From NCBI GenBank assembly GCA_902799015.1, contig CADBZI010000001.1:1-54785 (forward strand): a stretch of 54,785 nucleotides of DNA. The letters run 5' to 3'. Each line of letters begins with the position of its first letter. Within the stretch, counting starts at the first letter, position 1. This stretch comes from an uncultured Lachnospiraceae bacterium (GTDB lineage Bacteria > Bacillota > Clostridia > Lachnospirales > Lachnospiraceae). The translations under genes were made by a program, and so were the position numbers. This document shows positions 8,086 to 17,300 of this stretch, piece by piece. The notes under the pieces were generated by a model. That model ran no database searches. It saw only the letters and a program-made list of their open reading frames with translations, and was not told the DNA's origin.

Positions 8086-8226
8086 ATTGATCCTCCACTG
8101 GTCTATTTCAAAAATAGTCTTCCTGTTAACATGATAGCACAAGCCTGACGGCGGGGAAAGAGAGTTTGCAAAAAGGCGCGGAATGCATTACTGTATGTTA
8201 CAGATATGTCAATGGAGGAATCTGTC

Positions 8227-8760
8227 ATGTTATATCTGGATCTGTTTTTGACATTTGCACGGATCGGCGTGCTGACCTTCGGAGGCGGGTATGCCATGCT
8301 TCCGATCATTCAGAGAGAGATTGTGGAAAAGAAAGGATGGGTCACGGAGACAGAGGTCATGGATTACTATGCGATCGGTCAGTGTACCCCGGGTGTGATT
8401 GCGGTCAATACCGCCACTTTTACGGGAAGGCACATCGCAGGCAATCTTGGCGGGATCGTGGCAACCGCAGGGGTGGTATTCCCTTCGCTCGTCATTATTA
8501 CCGTGATTGCCGCTCTGATCCGCGGGTTTGCAAACCTGAAGCCGGTTCAGGACGCTCTTGCGGGGATTCGGGTCTGTGTATGCGTTCTGATCTTCAACGC
8601 CGTCTGGAAGATGTGGAAAAAGGCTGTGATCGATAAAGTGACTCTGATTCTGTATCTGGCAATTCTGATCGCGTCCGTCTTCTTTGACGCTTCTCCGATC
8701 CTGATGGTTGTCATCGCAGCTGTCTGCGGACTGATCATAAGAGGGAGGGCAAAGGCATGA
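8227..8760 (+). CDS. Chromate transporter family protein, first half
   Basis: 177-aa membrane protein of the CHR (ChrA) family; short-chain members work in pairs, equivalent to the two halves of full-length ChrA. The conserved motif LTFGGGYAMLPIIQREIVEK is at the N-terminus, followed by QCTPGVIAVNTATFTG. Hydrophobic segments then span to the C-terminus. GGAGGA at 8214-8219 sets the start at 8227 rather than the in-frame ATG at 8206. Its stop overlaps the next gene's start (ATGA). Family members export chromate in some bacteria; in Clostridia the natural substrate is unknown. Confidence 0.9.
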   Translation: MLYLDLFLTFARIGVLTFGGGYAMLPIIQREIVEKKGWVTETEVMDYYAIGQCTPGVIAVNTATFTGRHIAGNLGGIVATAGVVFPSLVIITVIAALIRGFANLKPVQDALAGIRVCVCVLIFNAVWKMWKKAVIDKVTLILYLAILIASVFFDASPILMVVIAAVCGLIIRGRAKA

Positions 8761-9359
8761 TGCTCTATCTTCAGTTATTCTGGGAATTCTTTCAGGCAGG
8801 ATTGTTCGCGATCGGCGGAGGCATGGCGACCGTTCCCTTCCTCCAGGATATCTCCGCGAAAACCGGCTGGTTCACCGCTGCGGATCTGGCAGATATGATT
8901 GCCGTCTCAGAGAGCACCCCCGGCCCCATCGGCATCAATATGGCAACCTATGTCGGCTACACAACGGTCCACAATCATTATGGTCCTGTTGCCGGTATTC
9001 TGGGAAGCATCGTCGCAACCGTCGGTCTGGTGACTCCCTCTGTGATCATCATCCTGATCATCGCGAAATTTCTGGAAAAATTCCGCGATAACCGCTATGT
9101 CAATGCTGCCATGTACGGTCTTCGCGCAGCATCCGTAGCGCTGATCAGCGCCGCCGGCATCTCGATTGTCCTGATCTCCGTCTTCCGGATCACAGATATC
9201 AGGCAGTTTCGCTCTGCTGTGATTGACTACCGGTCCTTCCTGCTCGCAGCCCTGATCCTGGCCCTGACAAGATGGGTGCCGCAGACAAAGAAGCTGCACC
9301 CTGTGATCTTTATTGCAGTCTCCGCGTTGATCGGGATCGTGTTTCATATGTCCGCATGA
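8757..9359 (+). CDS. Chromate transporter family protein, second half
   Basis: 200-aa CHR-family membrane protein, the partner of the preceding gene. It repeats the family signature: FAIGGGMATVPFLQDIS near the N-terminus and SESTPGPIGINMATYVG after it, then about four hydrophobic segments. The two genes overlap by 4 nt, implying translational coupling. The paired arrangement matches the two-gene short-chain CHR systems. Substrate specificity (chromate, sulfate or another anion) is not inferable. Confidence 0.9.
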   Translation: MMLYLQLFWEFFQAGLFAIGGGMATVPFLQDISAKTGWFTAADLADMIAVSESTPGPIGINMATYVGYTTVHNHYGPVAGILGSIVATVGLVTPSVIIILIIAKFLEKFRDNRYVNAAMYGLRAASVALISAAGISIVLISVFRITDIRQFRSAVIDYRSFLLAALILALTRWVPQTKKLHPVIFIAVSALIGIVFHMSA

Positions 9360-9391
9360 CGGGAGCTTTGCTTTTGCCACTTTGGAGCACC

Positions 9392-10339
9392 TCAGGAATA
9401 GCACATGAGCCGTTCCATCAGCTCCCGGCCAAACCACGCGGCATCCACGTCTTTTAATACATAGACATTCTTCGGCTCACCTTTCTGCTGATAGGTATAT
9501 GCCCCGTCGCAGACGATGGTCATGCCCCTGCAGGTATCTTCCGTGCAGCTGACATGTATGACATGATGCTCGCCGGAGAACATTTCCTCCCGGAGCAGGT
9601 ACAGGAAGGGGACGGAATCGTGCATCGCCACGGCGCCCTTTCCCCTGTAGGCTGCGGAGTCAAAATAAAACTGCAGCATCCGGGAGAATTGTTTCTGGAT
9701 CTCGCCTGCATGCTCCAGCTGCCGGATCTCCTCCTGCCTCAGCAGGCACTTCATCGTGACATCCAGCCCGCACATGACAATCGGAATGCCGGATTGAAAG
9801 ACAATCTCGGCAGCCTCCGGATCCGTCCAGATATTGTATTCCGCGGTTGCGGTGATGTTCCCCTCCACCGCGGAGCCTCCCATACAGACGATCTGGTCGA
9901 TCCGCGCGCTCACATCCGGAAATGTTCTTAACAGCAGCGCGATATTCGTCAGCGGTCCGATCGGCACAAGCGTGATGGTCTCTCCCTCCGGCAGTTCCAT
10001 GACTGCCTTGTAGATGGCGGCAGCGCCCTGATCGGAGGTCAGCGTGCGGGCCGCCTTTGGGGGCACGACATAGCCAAGCCCGTGCTCCCCATGCACATTG
10101 CCGGCCGGATGCGGCGCGCGAATCAGCGGTCTGTCCGCGCCGCGCACCACTGGCACCTCACTCTGCCCCAGCAACTCAGTGAGCCACAGCGCATTGTCCG
10201 TGACGATATCGATTGTCTGATTGCCTGCGACAGTAGAAATCCCGATGATCTTCAGCCGCTCCCCGGCGGCAAATGCGGCTGAGATGGCGATCGCGTCATC
10301 GATCCCGGGATCTGTATCAATCCAAATATTCTTTCTCAT
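9392..10339 (-). CDS. Inosine-uridine-type nucleoside hydrolase
   Basis: Hydrolyses the N-glycosidic bond of ribonucleosides, releasing base and ribose. 315 aa, typical of the IU-NH family. The Ca2+-binding motif IDTDPGIDDA is at residues 7-16, NVHGEHGLGY corresponds to the ribose-binding Asn/Glu loop, and MGGSAVEGNITATAEYNIWTDPEAA carries the conserved Asn/Asp cluster. A catalytic-type His lies near AMHDSVPFL. It starts 3 nt after the DivIVA-like gene, so the two are probably co-transcribed. Base preference cannot be read from sequence. Confidence 0.92.
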   Translation of the reverse strand: MRKNIWIDTDPGIDDAIAISAAFAAGERLKIIGISTVAGNQTIDIVTDNALWLTELLGQSEVPVVRGADRPLIRAPHPAGNVHGEHGLGYVVPPKAARTLTSDQGAAAIYKAVMELPEGETITLVPIGPLTNIALLLRTFPDVSARIDQIVCMGGSAVEGNITATAEYNIWTDPEAAEIVFQSGIPIVMCGLDVTMKCLLRQEEIRQLEHAGEIQKQFSRMLQFYFDSAAYRGKGAVAMHDSVPFLYLLREEMFSGEHHVIHVSCTEDTCRGMTIVCDGAYTYQQKGEPKNVYVLKDVDAAWFGRELMERLMCYS

Positions 10340-10342
10340 CGC

Positions 10343-11176
10343 TTACTGCAGCTTTCCTGCAATCTCTCCTGCTGCCTGCTCAAACTTCGACACAGCCTCT
10401 TCCTGTTCCTGCCCGTAGAATTTCTTCCACTGATCAACGGTGGATTCCTCGGACTTTTCCGCTTCGTTCTCCAGAGCATCCGCCATGTCGGCTGCCTTCT
10501 CGATCGCCTCATCAGAAGCTTCATCCGCCTTCTCTTCTGTTTCCTGCACAGCCTCTTCCGCTTTCTCTTCAGCGGCTTCTTCCTCTGTCTCTTCAGCGGC
10601 TTCTTCCGCTTCTGTCTCTTCTTCTACTGCCTCTTCCTCGGCTGCTTCTTCTGAAGGCACATAGATCGCCTTCTCTTCCTCGATCTCCTGTCCGGTCTCT
10701 TCCAGTTCCTCTGCATGAGAGGTCAGAGTCTCGGACGCAGCCGCAAGCAGATCACTGATCGCGCCCAGCACACCGTGAAGCTTCGTATCGATCTCCTCCA
10801 CCTTATTCTGCTGCATCGTCAGGACCTGAACATGCTCCTCATCTCTTTCCTTCGCCTTCTGATCCGCCTTGCAGCGAAGATCCGCTGCGTACTCTTCCGC
10901 GTCCAGAAGCGTATCGGCAATCGTATCGTTGTCCCGGCGAAGCAGATCCCTTTCCTCCGTCAGCGCATCAATCTTTTCATTCAGCTTCTGGACTTCTTCC
11001 TCATACTTCGTTCGAAGTTCCTCGATCTGACTTCTAAGGGTATCCTCTGTTTCTTTCGCTGCCTTCTGCAGATCCTGGACCTTCTGGTCCGACTCCCTCT
11101 CCAGACCAGACACATAATTTGACACGGCAAGTTTGTTGTAACCGAACAGGCTTGATTTCAGATTCGACAGATCCAT
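10343..11176 (-). CDS. DivIVA-like coiled-coil protein with acidic linker
   Basis: 277 aa. The N-terminus (MDLSNLKSSLFGYNKLAVSNYVSGLE) resembles the DivIVA/GpsB N-terminal helix-turn that follows membrane curvature, then a long coiled coil (about 25-140, rich in KVQDLQKAAKETED-type heptads). Residues about 160-250 are dominated by Glu and Ala (EEAAEEEAVEEETEAEEAA), and a short C-terminal amphipathic stretch closes it. GGAAAGGAG places the start at 11176. An extended -10 promoter lies at 11279-11284. A role in division or pole organisation is inferred only from the N-terminus; a generic coiled-coil protein is possible. Confidence 0.6.
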   Translation of the reverse strand: MDLSNLKSSLFGYNKLAVSNYVSGLERESDQKVQDLQKAAKETEDTLRSQIEELRTKYEEEVQKLNEKIDALTEERDLLRRDNDTIADTLLDAEEYAADLRCKADQKAKERDEEHVQVLTMQQNKVEEIDTKLHGVLGAISDLLAAASETLTSHAEELEETGQEIEEEKAIYVPSEEAAEEEAVEEETEAEEAAEETEEEAAEEKAEEAVQETEEKADEASDEAIEKAADMADALENEAEKSEESTVDQWKKFYGQEQEEAVSKFEQAAGEIAGKLQ

Positions 11177-11278
11177 GGTAATCTCCTTTCCTACAAACAG
11201 ACCGCGCAGCCACACCCGATCCGGGAAGCGCGGATGAAAGCAGCATCGCCGCCCCGCTTATACATACAAATCACATAG

Positions 11279-11287
11279 AGTATAGCA
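11279..11287 (-). promoter_or_regulatory. Extended -10 promoter before the DivIVA-like gene
   Basis: The minus strand reads TGCTATACT, an extended -10 element, giving a leader of about 95 nt before the start codon. No good -35 is present, which is common with a TGn extension. Confidence 0.4.
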
Positions 11288-11346
11288 CACTTCTTACAAT
11301 TATTCTGCCTGCGCAGACGAAAAACTGTGCTTTTTGCCAAAGGAAG

Positions 11347-11625
11347 TTATAAGTCCGCGAAGAACATCTCGTAATAGTCATCCTCTCCCGACAGCAGCGG
11401 AGAATTCTCCCCTCCCCCATTGGTGCTGCGGCGCATCGCGGCATATGCTTCCTCCGCCTCCTGGATCAGGTCCATCTCATACACTTCATAGCCTAGCTGT
11501 CTGCATACAGAGCAAAATGCACTGAGCGGATTCTTCTCATCGCGCGTGGCGAGCAGCATCTGACGGAGTGCAGGATCCTTTTTCGCCTTCCTCTTCAATT
11601 CATCCAGCGTCTCTCCAAGATTCAT
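11347..11625 (-). CDS. Nif11-like small protein
   Basis: 92 aa. GGAGG overlaps an in-frame upstream ATG at 11637, so the start is set at 11625 (MNLGETLDELKRKAKKDPAL). The first 60 residues follow the Nif11 leader pattern: a helix with KAKKDPALRQMLLATRD, then a short break and a helix ending CRQLGYEVYEMDL. The C-terminal third is different: RRSTNGGGENSPLL followed by acidic, aromatic GEDDYYEMFFADL. Nif11-type leaders often precede RiPP cores after a GG site, and an NGGG is present here. There is no RiPP maturase or peptidase nearby, so a free-standing Nif11-domain protein is as likely. It is 33 nt downstream of a 30-codon ORF and probably in the rubrerythrin transcript. Confidence 0.65.
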   Translation of the reverse strand: MNLGETLDELKRKAKKDPALRQMLLATRDEKNPLSAFCSVCRQLGYEVYEMDLIQEAEEAYAAMRRSTNGGGENSPLLSGEDDYYEMFFADL

Positions 11626-11658
11626 GATATCCTCCATTCTCTCTGACAGTAAAACTCC

Positions 11659-11751
11659 TCATAACTGAGGTTTTGGTTTTTTCGACACGCTTTTCGCCGC
11701 CATAACGCCAAAGAAGCCGGAAAGAAGATACGCAAAACGATCCGCCTGCAT
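11659..11751 (-). CDS. 30-codon putative membrane microprotein
   Basis: An ORF encoding MQADRFAYLLSGFFGVMAAK and a short basic tail (SVSKKPKPQL). It has AAGGAGG 4 nt before its ATG. A central hydrophobic segment (about residues 6-19) with glycines followed by lysines looks like a single small transmembrane helix. It sits 37 nt after rubrerythrin and 33 nt before the Nif11-like gene, in the same direction. I recognise no family with certainty; tiny clostridial single-helix proteins have a similar look. Confidence 0.5.
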   Translation of the reverse strand: MQADRFAYLLSGFFGVMAAKSVSKKPKPQL

Positions 11752-11788
11752 ATCCTCCTTCCGGCTTCTGTCCTTCCAGCCTTCTGTC

Positions 11789-12328
11789 TTAATAATTCTC
11801 AGCGTGCACTTCGAAGTAGCTCTGCGGATGCGCGCAGACCGGACATTCCTCCGGCGCACTCGTACCGACGACAATATGGCCGCAGTTTCTGCACTCCCAG
11901 ACCTTCACTTCGCTCTTCTCGAAGACAGCCTTTGTTTCTACATTGTGCAGCAGCGCGCGGTAGCGCTCCTCATGATGCTTCTCGATCCGCGCAACCGCAC
12001 GGAACTTCTCAGCCAGGTCATGGAAGCCTTCCTCATCGGCAGTCTTCGCAAAACCGTCATACATATCCGTCCACTCATAGTTCTCGCCTGCCGCGGCCGC
12101 AGCCAGATTCTCAGCTGTAGTGCCGATGCCGTCAAGCTCTTTGAACCACATCTTGGCATGCTCTTTCTCATTGTCCGCTGTCTTCAGAAACAGTGCGGCA
12201 ATCTGCTCATAGCCTTCTTTCTTCGCCTTGGACGCGAAGTAGGTATACTTATTGCGCGCCTGGGATTCTCCTGCAAATGCAGTCTCCAGGTTCTTCTGGG
12301 TTCTGGTTCCTTCATACTTATTCGCCAT
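11789..12328 (-). CDS. rbr: Rubrerythrin
   Basis: Non-haem diiron peroxidase that reduces hydrogen peroxide in anaerobes, 179 aa. The ferritin-like domain carries diiron ligands in [18 protein letters not shown] and [18 protein letters not shown], repeated as [20 protein letters not shown]-type helices (ligands near 90-130). A C-terminal rubredoxin-like knuckle has the four cysteines, ECRNCGH and ECPVCAHP. Length fits the family. GAGGAGG precedes the ATG. The leader contains a GGATGC/GCATCC hairpin. It heads a probable operon with two small downstream genes. Confidence 0.95.
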   Translation of the reverse strand: MANKYEGTRTQKNLETAFAGESQARNKYTYFASKAKKEGYEQIAALFLKTADNEKEHAKMWFKELDGIGTTAENLAAAAAGENYEWTDMYDGFAKTADEEGFHDLAEKFRAVARIEKHHEERYRALLHNVETKAVFEKSEVKVWECRNCGHIVVGTSAPEECPVCAHPQSYFEVHAENY

Positions 12329-12541
12329 GGATCTATCCTCCTCACATAACGTAGTTTTGGAAGTTGACTTAATGCTTACGGATGCCGAATCTGCATCCTA
12401 ATCAGTGACTCTACTATATGGTATCCTTCCCCTCTTTTCAAGTCTGCGATTCCTGCTGGTGCCTGATTCCGGTCTATGCTATATTGCAATTAAGGGACCA
12501 GACAGTGAGCCCACATGAATTCCATTTTCAAGGAGGTAACG

Positions 12542-13669
12542 ATGCGTACAGAAAAACAAGTTTTCCGCCGCTTCAACATCCCGGCAATGATGATCTTCTT
12601 TTTCCTGTTCCTCTTCTCAGTCGGTCTTCTTGTACCGCACCCGGCATTCGCAGATACGAATCAAGGTACGGTTAAGATGAAGCAAATGGATACCAAACAG
12701 CTCCGGGCAGCAATCGCAGACGCTCCCAGAATTGACTGGAGCAGCTCCAATACCGGGGTCTGCGTCATGCTCAATCAGAGCGGCCTGATCCAGGCTGTCG
12801 GCGGAGGAAGCTGCACCATCACGGCCGTCGGCGGAGGAAAGACGCTGCGCTGGACCATCAAGGTTACACCGCTCCAGCTCAAGCAGACAAGCCTTACGCT
12901 TATGCCGCGGCGTGAAGGAGCTGCCCTGAAGCTCAACAACAAAACAGCGCAGAGAGATGCCTACTGGCATTCGAACCACCCGCGCATTGCTTCCGTAAGC
13001 AGCAGTGGATATGTCACCCCGCATGAACCGGGCAAGGCTGTGATCAAAGTAACCTGGAACAATATTACCCTCTCGTGCACCGTCCATGTCCTGACGAATA
13101 CAGAAGCGAATCTTCGCAAATTCCGCACGCCGAAGCGCAACCGCAAAAGAACAGTAATTGCAGGCTCCACACTTCTGGATTACTGGTCCACCGCTTCCGA
13201 TGATTTTCGCTCTACGCGCATTATCAACAACGCGATTGCGGGATCTACCTTCGCAAACTGGCAGGTCTGGTGCAAGAGTCTCATCACCGACTATAAGCCC
13301 AAGGCAGTTGTCATCAGTTTAGGCACGGAGGACATCGGAGATGGAACCGGTATGACGGCAGAGCAGTGCGCGGCCAATATGCAGGGTCTGATTGAGAGTA
13401 TCCGCGCCAGGTCAAAGAAGACGAAGATCTTCTTCGTGTCGATTCCCCGCTATCCGGAGAGGGAATCCTCGTGGGCAGTTGTCAATGCCTACAATGAACA
13501 GATGAGAACCTATTGCGCTGAGCATAAGAAATACGCTGTATTTCTGGATCTGGCAGGTGCGCTGGACAGCTCACAGTTCCGGTCCGGCCACCTTTCCCTC
13601 ACTTCTTCAGGCTATAAGACCATGAAAAAGGTGGTTGTCAAGAAAGTGCGGAAGGTCGCGAAAAGATAA
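12542..13669 (+). CDS. Secreted SGNH/GDSL-fold protein with Ig-like domain, active site degraded
   Basis: 375 aa, start fixed by AAGGAGGT. A signal peptide covers residues 1-37 (FNIPAMMIFFFLFLFSVGLL, cut after PAFA). Residues about 50-190 look like two bacterial Ig-like (BIG_2) units: SSNTGVCVMLNQSGLIQAVG and SNHPRIASVSSSGYVTPHEP. Residues about 205-370 follow the SGNH hydrolase fold of clostridial GDSL proteins: AGSTLLDYW, NNAIAGSTFANW, VISLGTEDIGDG and FRSGHLSLTSSGY. Relative to the usual GSS, GGNDI and DxxHxxxxGY blocks, the nucleophile Ser is Thr, block III Asn is Glu, and the Asp and His of block V are Gly and Ser. So it is probably a non-catalytic relative. It overlaps the facing YdcF gene by 32 bp, tail to tail. 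Confidence 0.75.
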   Translation: MRTEKQVFRRFNIPAMMIFFFLFLFSVGLLVPHPAFADTNQGTVKMKQMDTKQLRAAIADAPRIDWSSSNTGVCVMLNQSGLIQAVGGGSCTITAVGGGKTLRWTIKVTPLQLKQTSLTLMPRREGAALKLNNKTAQRDAYWHSNHPRIASVSSSGYVTPHEPGKAVIKVTWNNITLSCTVHVLTNTEANLRKFRTPKRNRKRTVIAGSTLLDYWSTASDDFRSTRIINNAIAGSTFANWQVWCKSLITDYKPKAVVISLGTEDIGDGTGMTAEQCAANMQGLIESIRARSKKTKIFFVSIPRYPERESSWAVVNAYNEQMRTYCAEHKKYAVFLDLAGALDSSQFRSGHLSLTSSGYKTMKKVVVKKVRKVAKR

Positions 13670-14387
13670 CACTCTTAACAAGCGCAGCGGCCTCCCGGGC
13701 GATATAGTGCGGTTTCATGAGAATCTCACTTTTGCCGGCAAGGCCGTACACATCCTGATATCCCGCCTTCCGGGCGGTTCTGACCGCCCGGAAGATGTGA
13801 AAGTCATTGGACACGATCCCGCAGCGTTTCTCCTTACAGCCGGTCAGTCTGTCTGAAAAAACCAGGTTCTCCCAGGTTGTCGTGGACTTGTCTTCCAGAA
13901 TCAGCCGTTTCTCATCCACACCGCTGCCTGTCAGCTCATTCCACATGCACTGTGCTTCGCTGATCTCCTCTCCCGAGCCTTGTCCCCCGGAAAGAATCAG
14001 AACCGCCTCCGGATATTCTTCAGAAGCCTCCTTCGCTTTCTCGATCCTCTGCGATAGCGCCAGGGAAGGACGTTTTCCGCGAACATGCGCCCCAAGGACG
14101 ATCACATAGTCCAGGCTGCCCGGTACCGGCGGATTCATTCCGCTGATGACAAATACACTGAGGATCCCGATCAGGAGAAAAACCACGGCAAGAGAGACAA
14201 GAATCAGTCTGGAGACCCGCACTGCCGCCAGCCGCTCCGGAAACCGGCGCAAAAAGGCGGCAAGCCAAAACCCCGCGCCGGCCAGTATCCAGAACCATCC
14301 AAAGTTCACCATCGGCCCCGCGCGAAATGCCAGAAGCGCATAATACAGAAGGCACGCCGCCCCCAAAGTGGTACACACCATTGTCAT
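13638..14387 (-). CDS. YdcF/SanA-like DUF218 membrane protein
   Basis: 249 aa. Three hydrophobic helices occupy the first 85 residues (LLYYALLAFRAG, WFWILAGAGFWLAAF, LVSLAVVFLLIGILSVF). An extracytoplasmic DUF218 domain follows with YVIVLGAHVRGKRPSLALSQR, LILSGGQGSGEEISEA and LEDKSTTTWENLVFS. DUF218 proteins such as SanA, ElyC and YdcF are linked to envelope maintenance; biochemical activity is unclear. The ATG overlaps the stop of the surface-protein gene (ATGA), making it the third gene of a coupled operon with an MMPL transporter. Confidence 0.85.
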   Translation of the reverse strand: MTMVCTTLGAACLLYYALLAFRAGPMVNFGWFWILAGAGFWLAAFLRRFPERLAAVRVSRLILVSLAVVFLLIGILSVFVISGMNPPVPGSLDYVIVLGAHVRGKRPSLALSQRIEKAKEASEEYPEAVLILSGGQGSGEEISEAQCMWNELTGSGVDEKRLILEDKSTTTWENLVFSDRLTGCKEKRCGIVSNDFHIFRAVRTARKAGYQDVYGLAGKSEILMKPHYIAREAAALVKSVIFSRPSALS

Positions 14388-17300
14388 CCGCGCTTTTCTC
14401 CCTGCGTCTTCTTTTCCTGCTTCTTCTCTGTCTGTTTCTTTGCTTGCTTCTTTTTTCTTCTTCTCCTAAGCAGGAACACCAATATCAGAAGCGCCGCTGC
14501 GGCAATAGCACAGATCAGTACTGCCCTTCCGCGCATATCCTTATTCTGCCGGATGGTCTCATAGTAGGCGAAGGAGCCGCCGTTTTTCAGCGGGAATACA
14601 ATATAGCTGCCATCCGTTGTGTAATCGGTCTGTGTCAGAGCCTCGTCACCGGAAGCGGTAAACAGTCTTCCGCCGCCGGATGCTCTCACGCGGACCTTCA
14701 GGTCCTGGTCGTATCCGTTGACAGACAGCGTCTTCGCGTCCAGAAGCGGGCCGGTCAGACGGTCTTTGATAATGCGTTTCAGGTCCTGCCTTGCCCTGGA
14801 GATCTTTCCGGCGATTTCCTCCTTCTCGGTTTCCTCCTTGACATCTTTTTCGATCAGCTCCACAAATGACTCTGTGGACACCGGGCTCTCTTCCATCTCA
14901 TAATCAGAAACCGTCAGCTCCTGACCCTCGTAAAAGACGCCCTCCACCAGATACTGCGGCACATCGCCGCCGGAGGCAAGTGTCGTCGCGGCCCGATGGT
15001 AGGAGCCTGTCACTGTCTGATCGCTGAAGATATGTTCCTGGTCAAAGTCGTCCCATACCCAGTAGTCATCTCCTCTGTTCGGCACCTCGGGAAGCGTCCC
15101 GATGCTTCCGCCGAAGGGGACGCGAACCTGCTGATACTCCTCCTCCTCAACGACAAAGGTGACCGTGCAGGTATTCCCGGTGCTCTGAGGCTTGGCGGTC
15201 TGCTCCTGTCCATACGGCATCGGCTCTGCCAGGCCGGCATAGCCGACGTTGTCAATTCCGCCGACTCCATAATCCACGTACCGGCAGCCGGAGACCGTTC
15301 CGTCCGCGCATCCGGCGATCGCCCCCTGATACTTGGTGCCTCCATCAATGTAGCTGTAGGAGATGCAGTCTCTGATCGTCATTCCCCTTCCGGCAATTCC
15401 GCCCGTATAGGCATTCCCGGTCAGCAGACTGCCCGCACAGCAGGAAGAGATGGTTCCCTTGGAGAGTCCGCTGATTCCTCCGCAGTTATCGCCCTCCTGC
15501 ACGCAGACCGCGCCGGTGTTGACACTGTCCGTCACGATTCCGAACTCCATGGATCCGGCAGCTCCTCCGGCCGTTTCCTTCTTCGCCGTGACCGGCCCGC
15601 TGTTGTAGCACGCCCGTACAGCCGCAAAGATCGTATACCGTGCGTCCTTCAGCAGATACTGAGAAACATCCAGCACACCCTCGGCGTCCAGCTTGTTCTC
15701 GAATCCGATGCACCCGGCAATCCCGCCCGCGTTGGTGTCGGCATTTACCGCTCCTTCATTGCGGCAGCTTTCCACAGCAGAGGAATCGCTCTGATACGGA
15801 TCCTGCTCCGAGACATCTGCCTCCACATATCTTTCCTCCAGCGAGACGTTGCCCGCCAGATCGAAAAAGGTGTCCAGGATCTGATCCAGCTGATCGGTAA
15901 TCGCATCGACATCGGCAGCCGCTTTCGCTGTACGCGTTCCGGCGTCATCCGCAATCGGCACAACCGATGCGGCAAGGTTCTGGAAATTCCCGTAAAATGC
16001 TCCTGTGTCCGGCGGTGTCACCTGCAGGCTCTTCAGAATCTCCATCGCATTGGAAAGAGACACCGGATCCAGCAGCATCGCAAAGTCCGTGAGAACCGTC
16101 TGCAGCAGCGAGCGCAGCTGGGTGGTATCCGGAAGATTTCCGTCCACATCGACCTGAAGACTTGATTCGCGTGATTTGTCAACCAGGTCATTTCCGCCCA
16201 CCGTAACATTCCGGTCCATGTCCGCGTTAAAATCCAGCACTGTCTGCCCGTCGCCATCTTCAATAATGGCGTCTTCCGCCCCTGTCATATCCGCATCCTG
16301 TGCAATGACATCTGCCAGATTCTCATCGGGAATGACCGTATCCTCCTCCGCCGGCCAGTCGTACACCGCATCCTCAGAAGGCGCGGGCTCCGCGTCCGGA
16401 ACCGGAGACTCATAGAGGTCTTCCCCAAAGAGTCCGGGGTCGTAAGCATCCTGGCCGGTATAATCCATGTCAGACGTACCCGCATCAGACATACCCGCGT
16501 CAGGCGTACCCGTGTCAGACGCGCCTGTGTCAGACGCGCCCGTGTCAATCAGCGCAGGCTCTTCCGCCGACGTGCTGCCTGCATCGGGCTGCGGCTGCAC
16601 ACTCGGTACAATCTGCTGTCCGCTGCGGCTTTCCCTGCTGTTCAGGTATGTGTCCAGCTTCTGCCACCAGTCGGCCTCCCGCGCATCCAGCAAGGTGGAC
16701 AGGTCCGACTGCGAATTCCCTGTTACCGTCACATTCACCGGCTTTCCGAAGACATCTGTTGCAGCCACAGTCTGCGCAAGCTGCGCCAGCGCAGTCCTGA
16801 GCGCCTGAACGTCCTCCTCATCCACGGCATTCTGCAGCTGCGCGACCGCTTCCGAGAGAGAGGAGGATGTCTTTGCAATGTCCCCTCCGATCTCATCTGT
16901 GATCCCCTGCAGACTGCTGATCGTACTGTCCGCGTATCCGGAGGCGGCAGCAATATCATCGCGGATCGTCCCGGTGGAATCTGCCACATCCTGAGCAAGC
17001 TGGTCGAAAAGCGCGTTCAGCTGATTCAGCTGACTTTTCAGCTCCTGGGCCTGGCTTCTGGAGTACTCCCAGATACTCTCCGGCTCCAGCTGTCCCAGAA
17101 TGCCGCCGATATCCTTGCGGCCATATACTTCGCCTTCATTGGTGCAATTGGCTGTATATCCCAAAGAGCGCCCTGCAATGCCGCCGACGTTGTACCCGAT
17201 ATGTGCATATCCCACGGTCCCGGCATTTCTGCATTCGCTGATCATTCCCTCCGAATAACCCGCGATTCCGCCGATATCCATGATATCCACGAAGTCCTCC

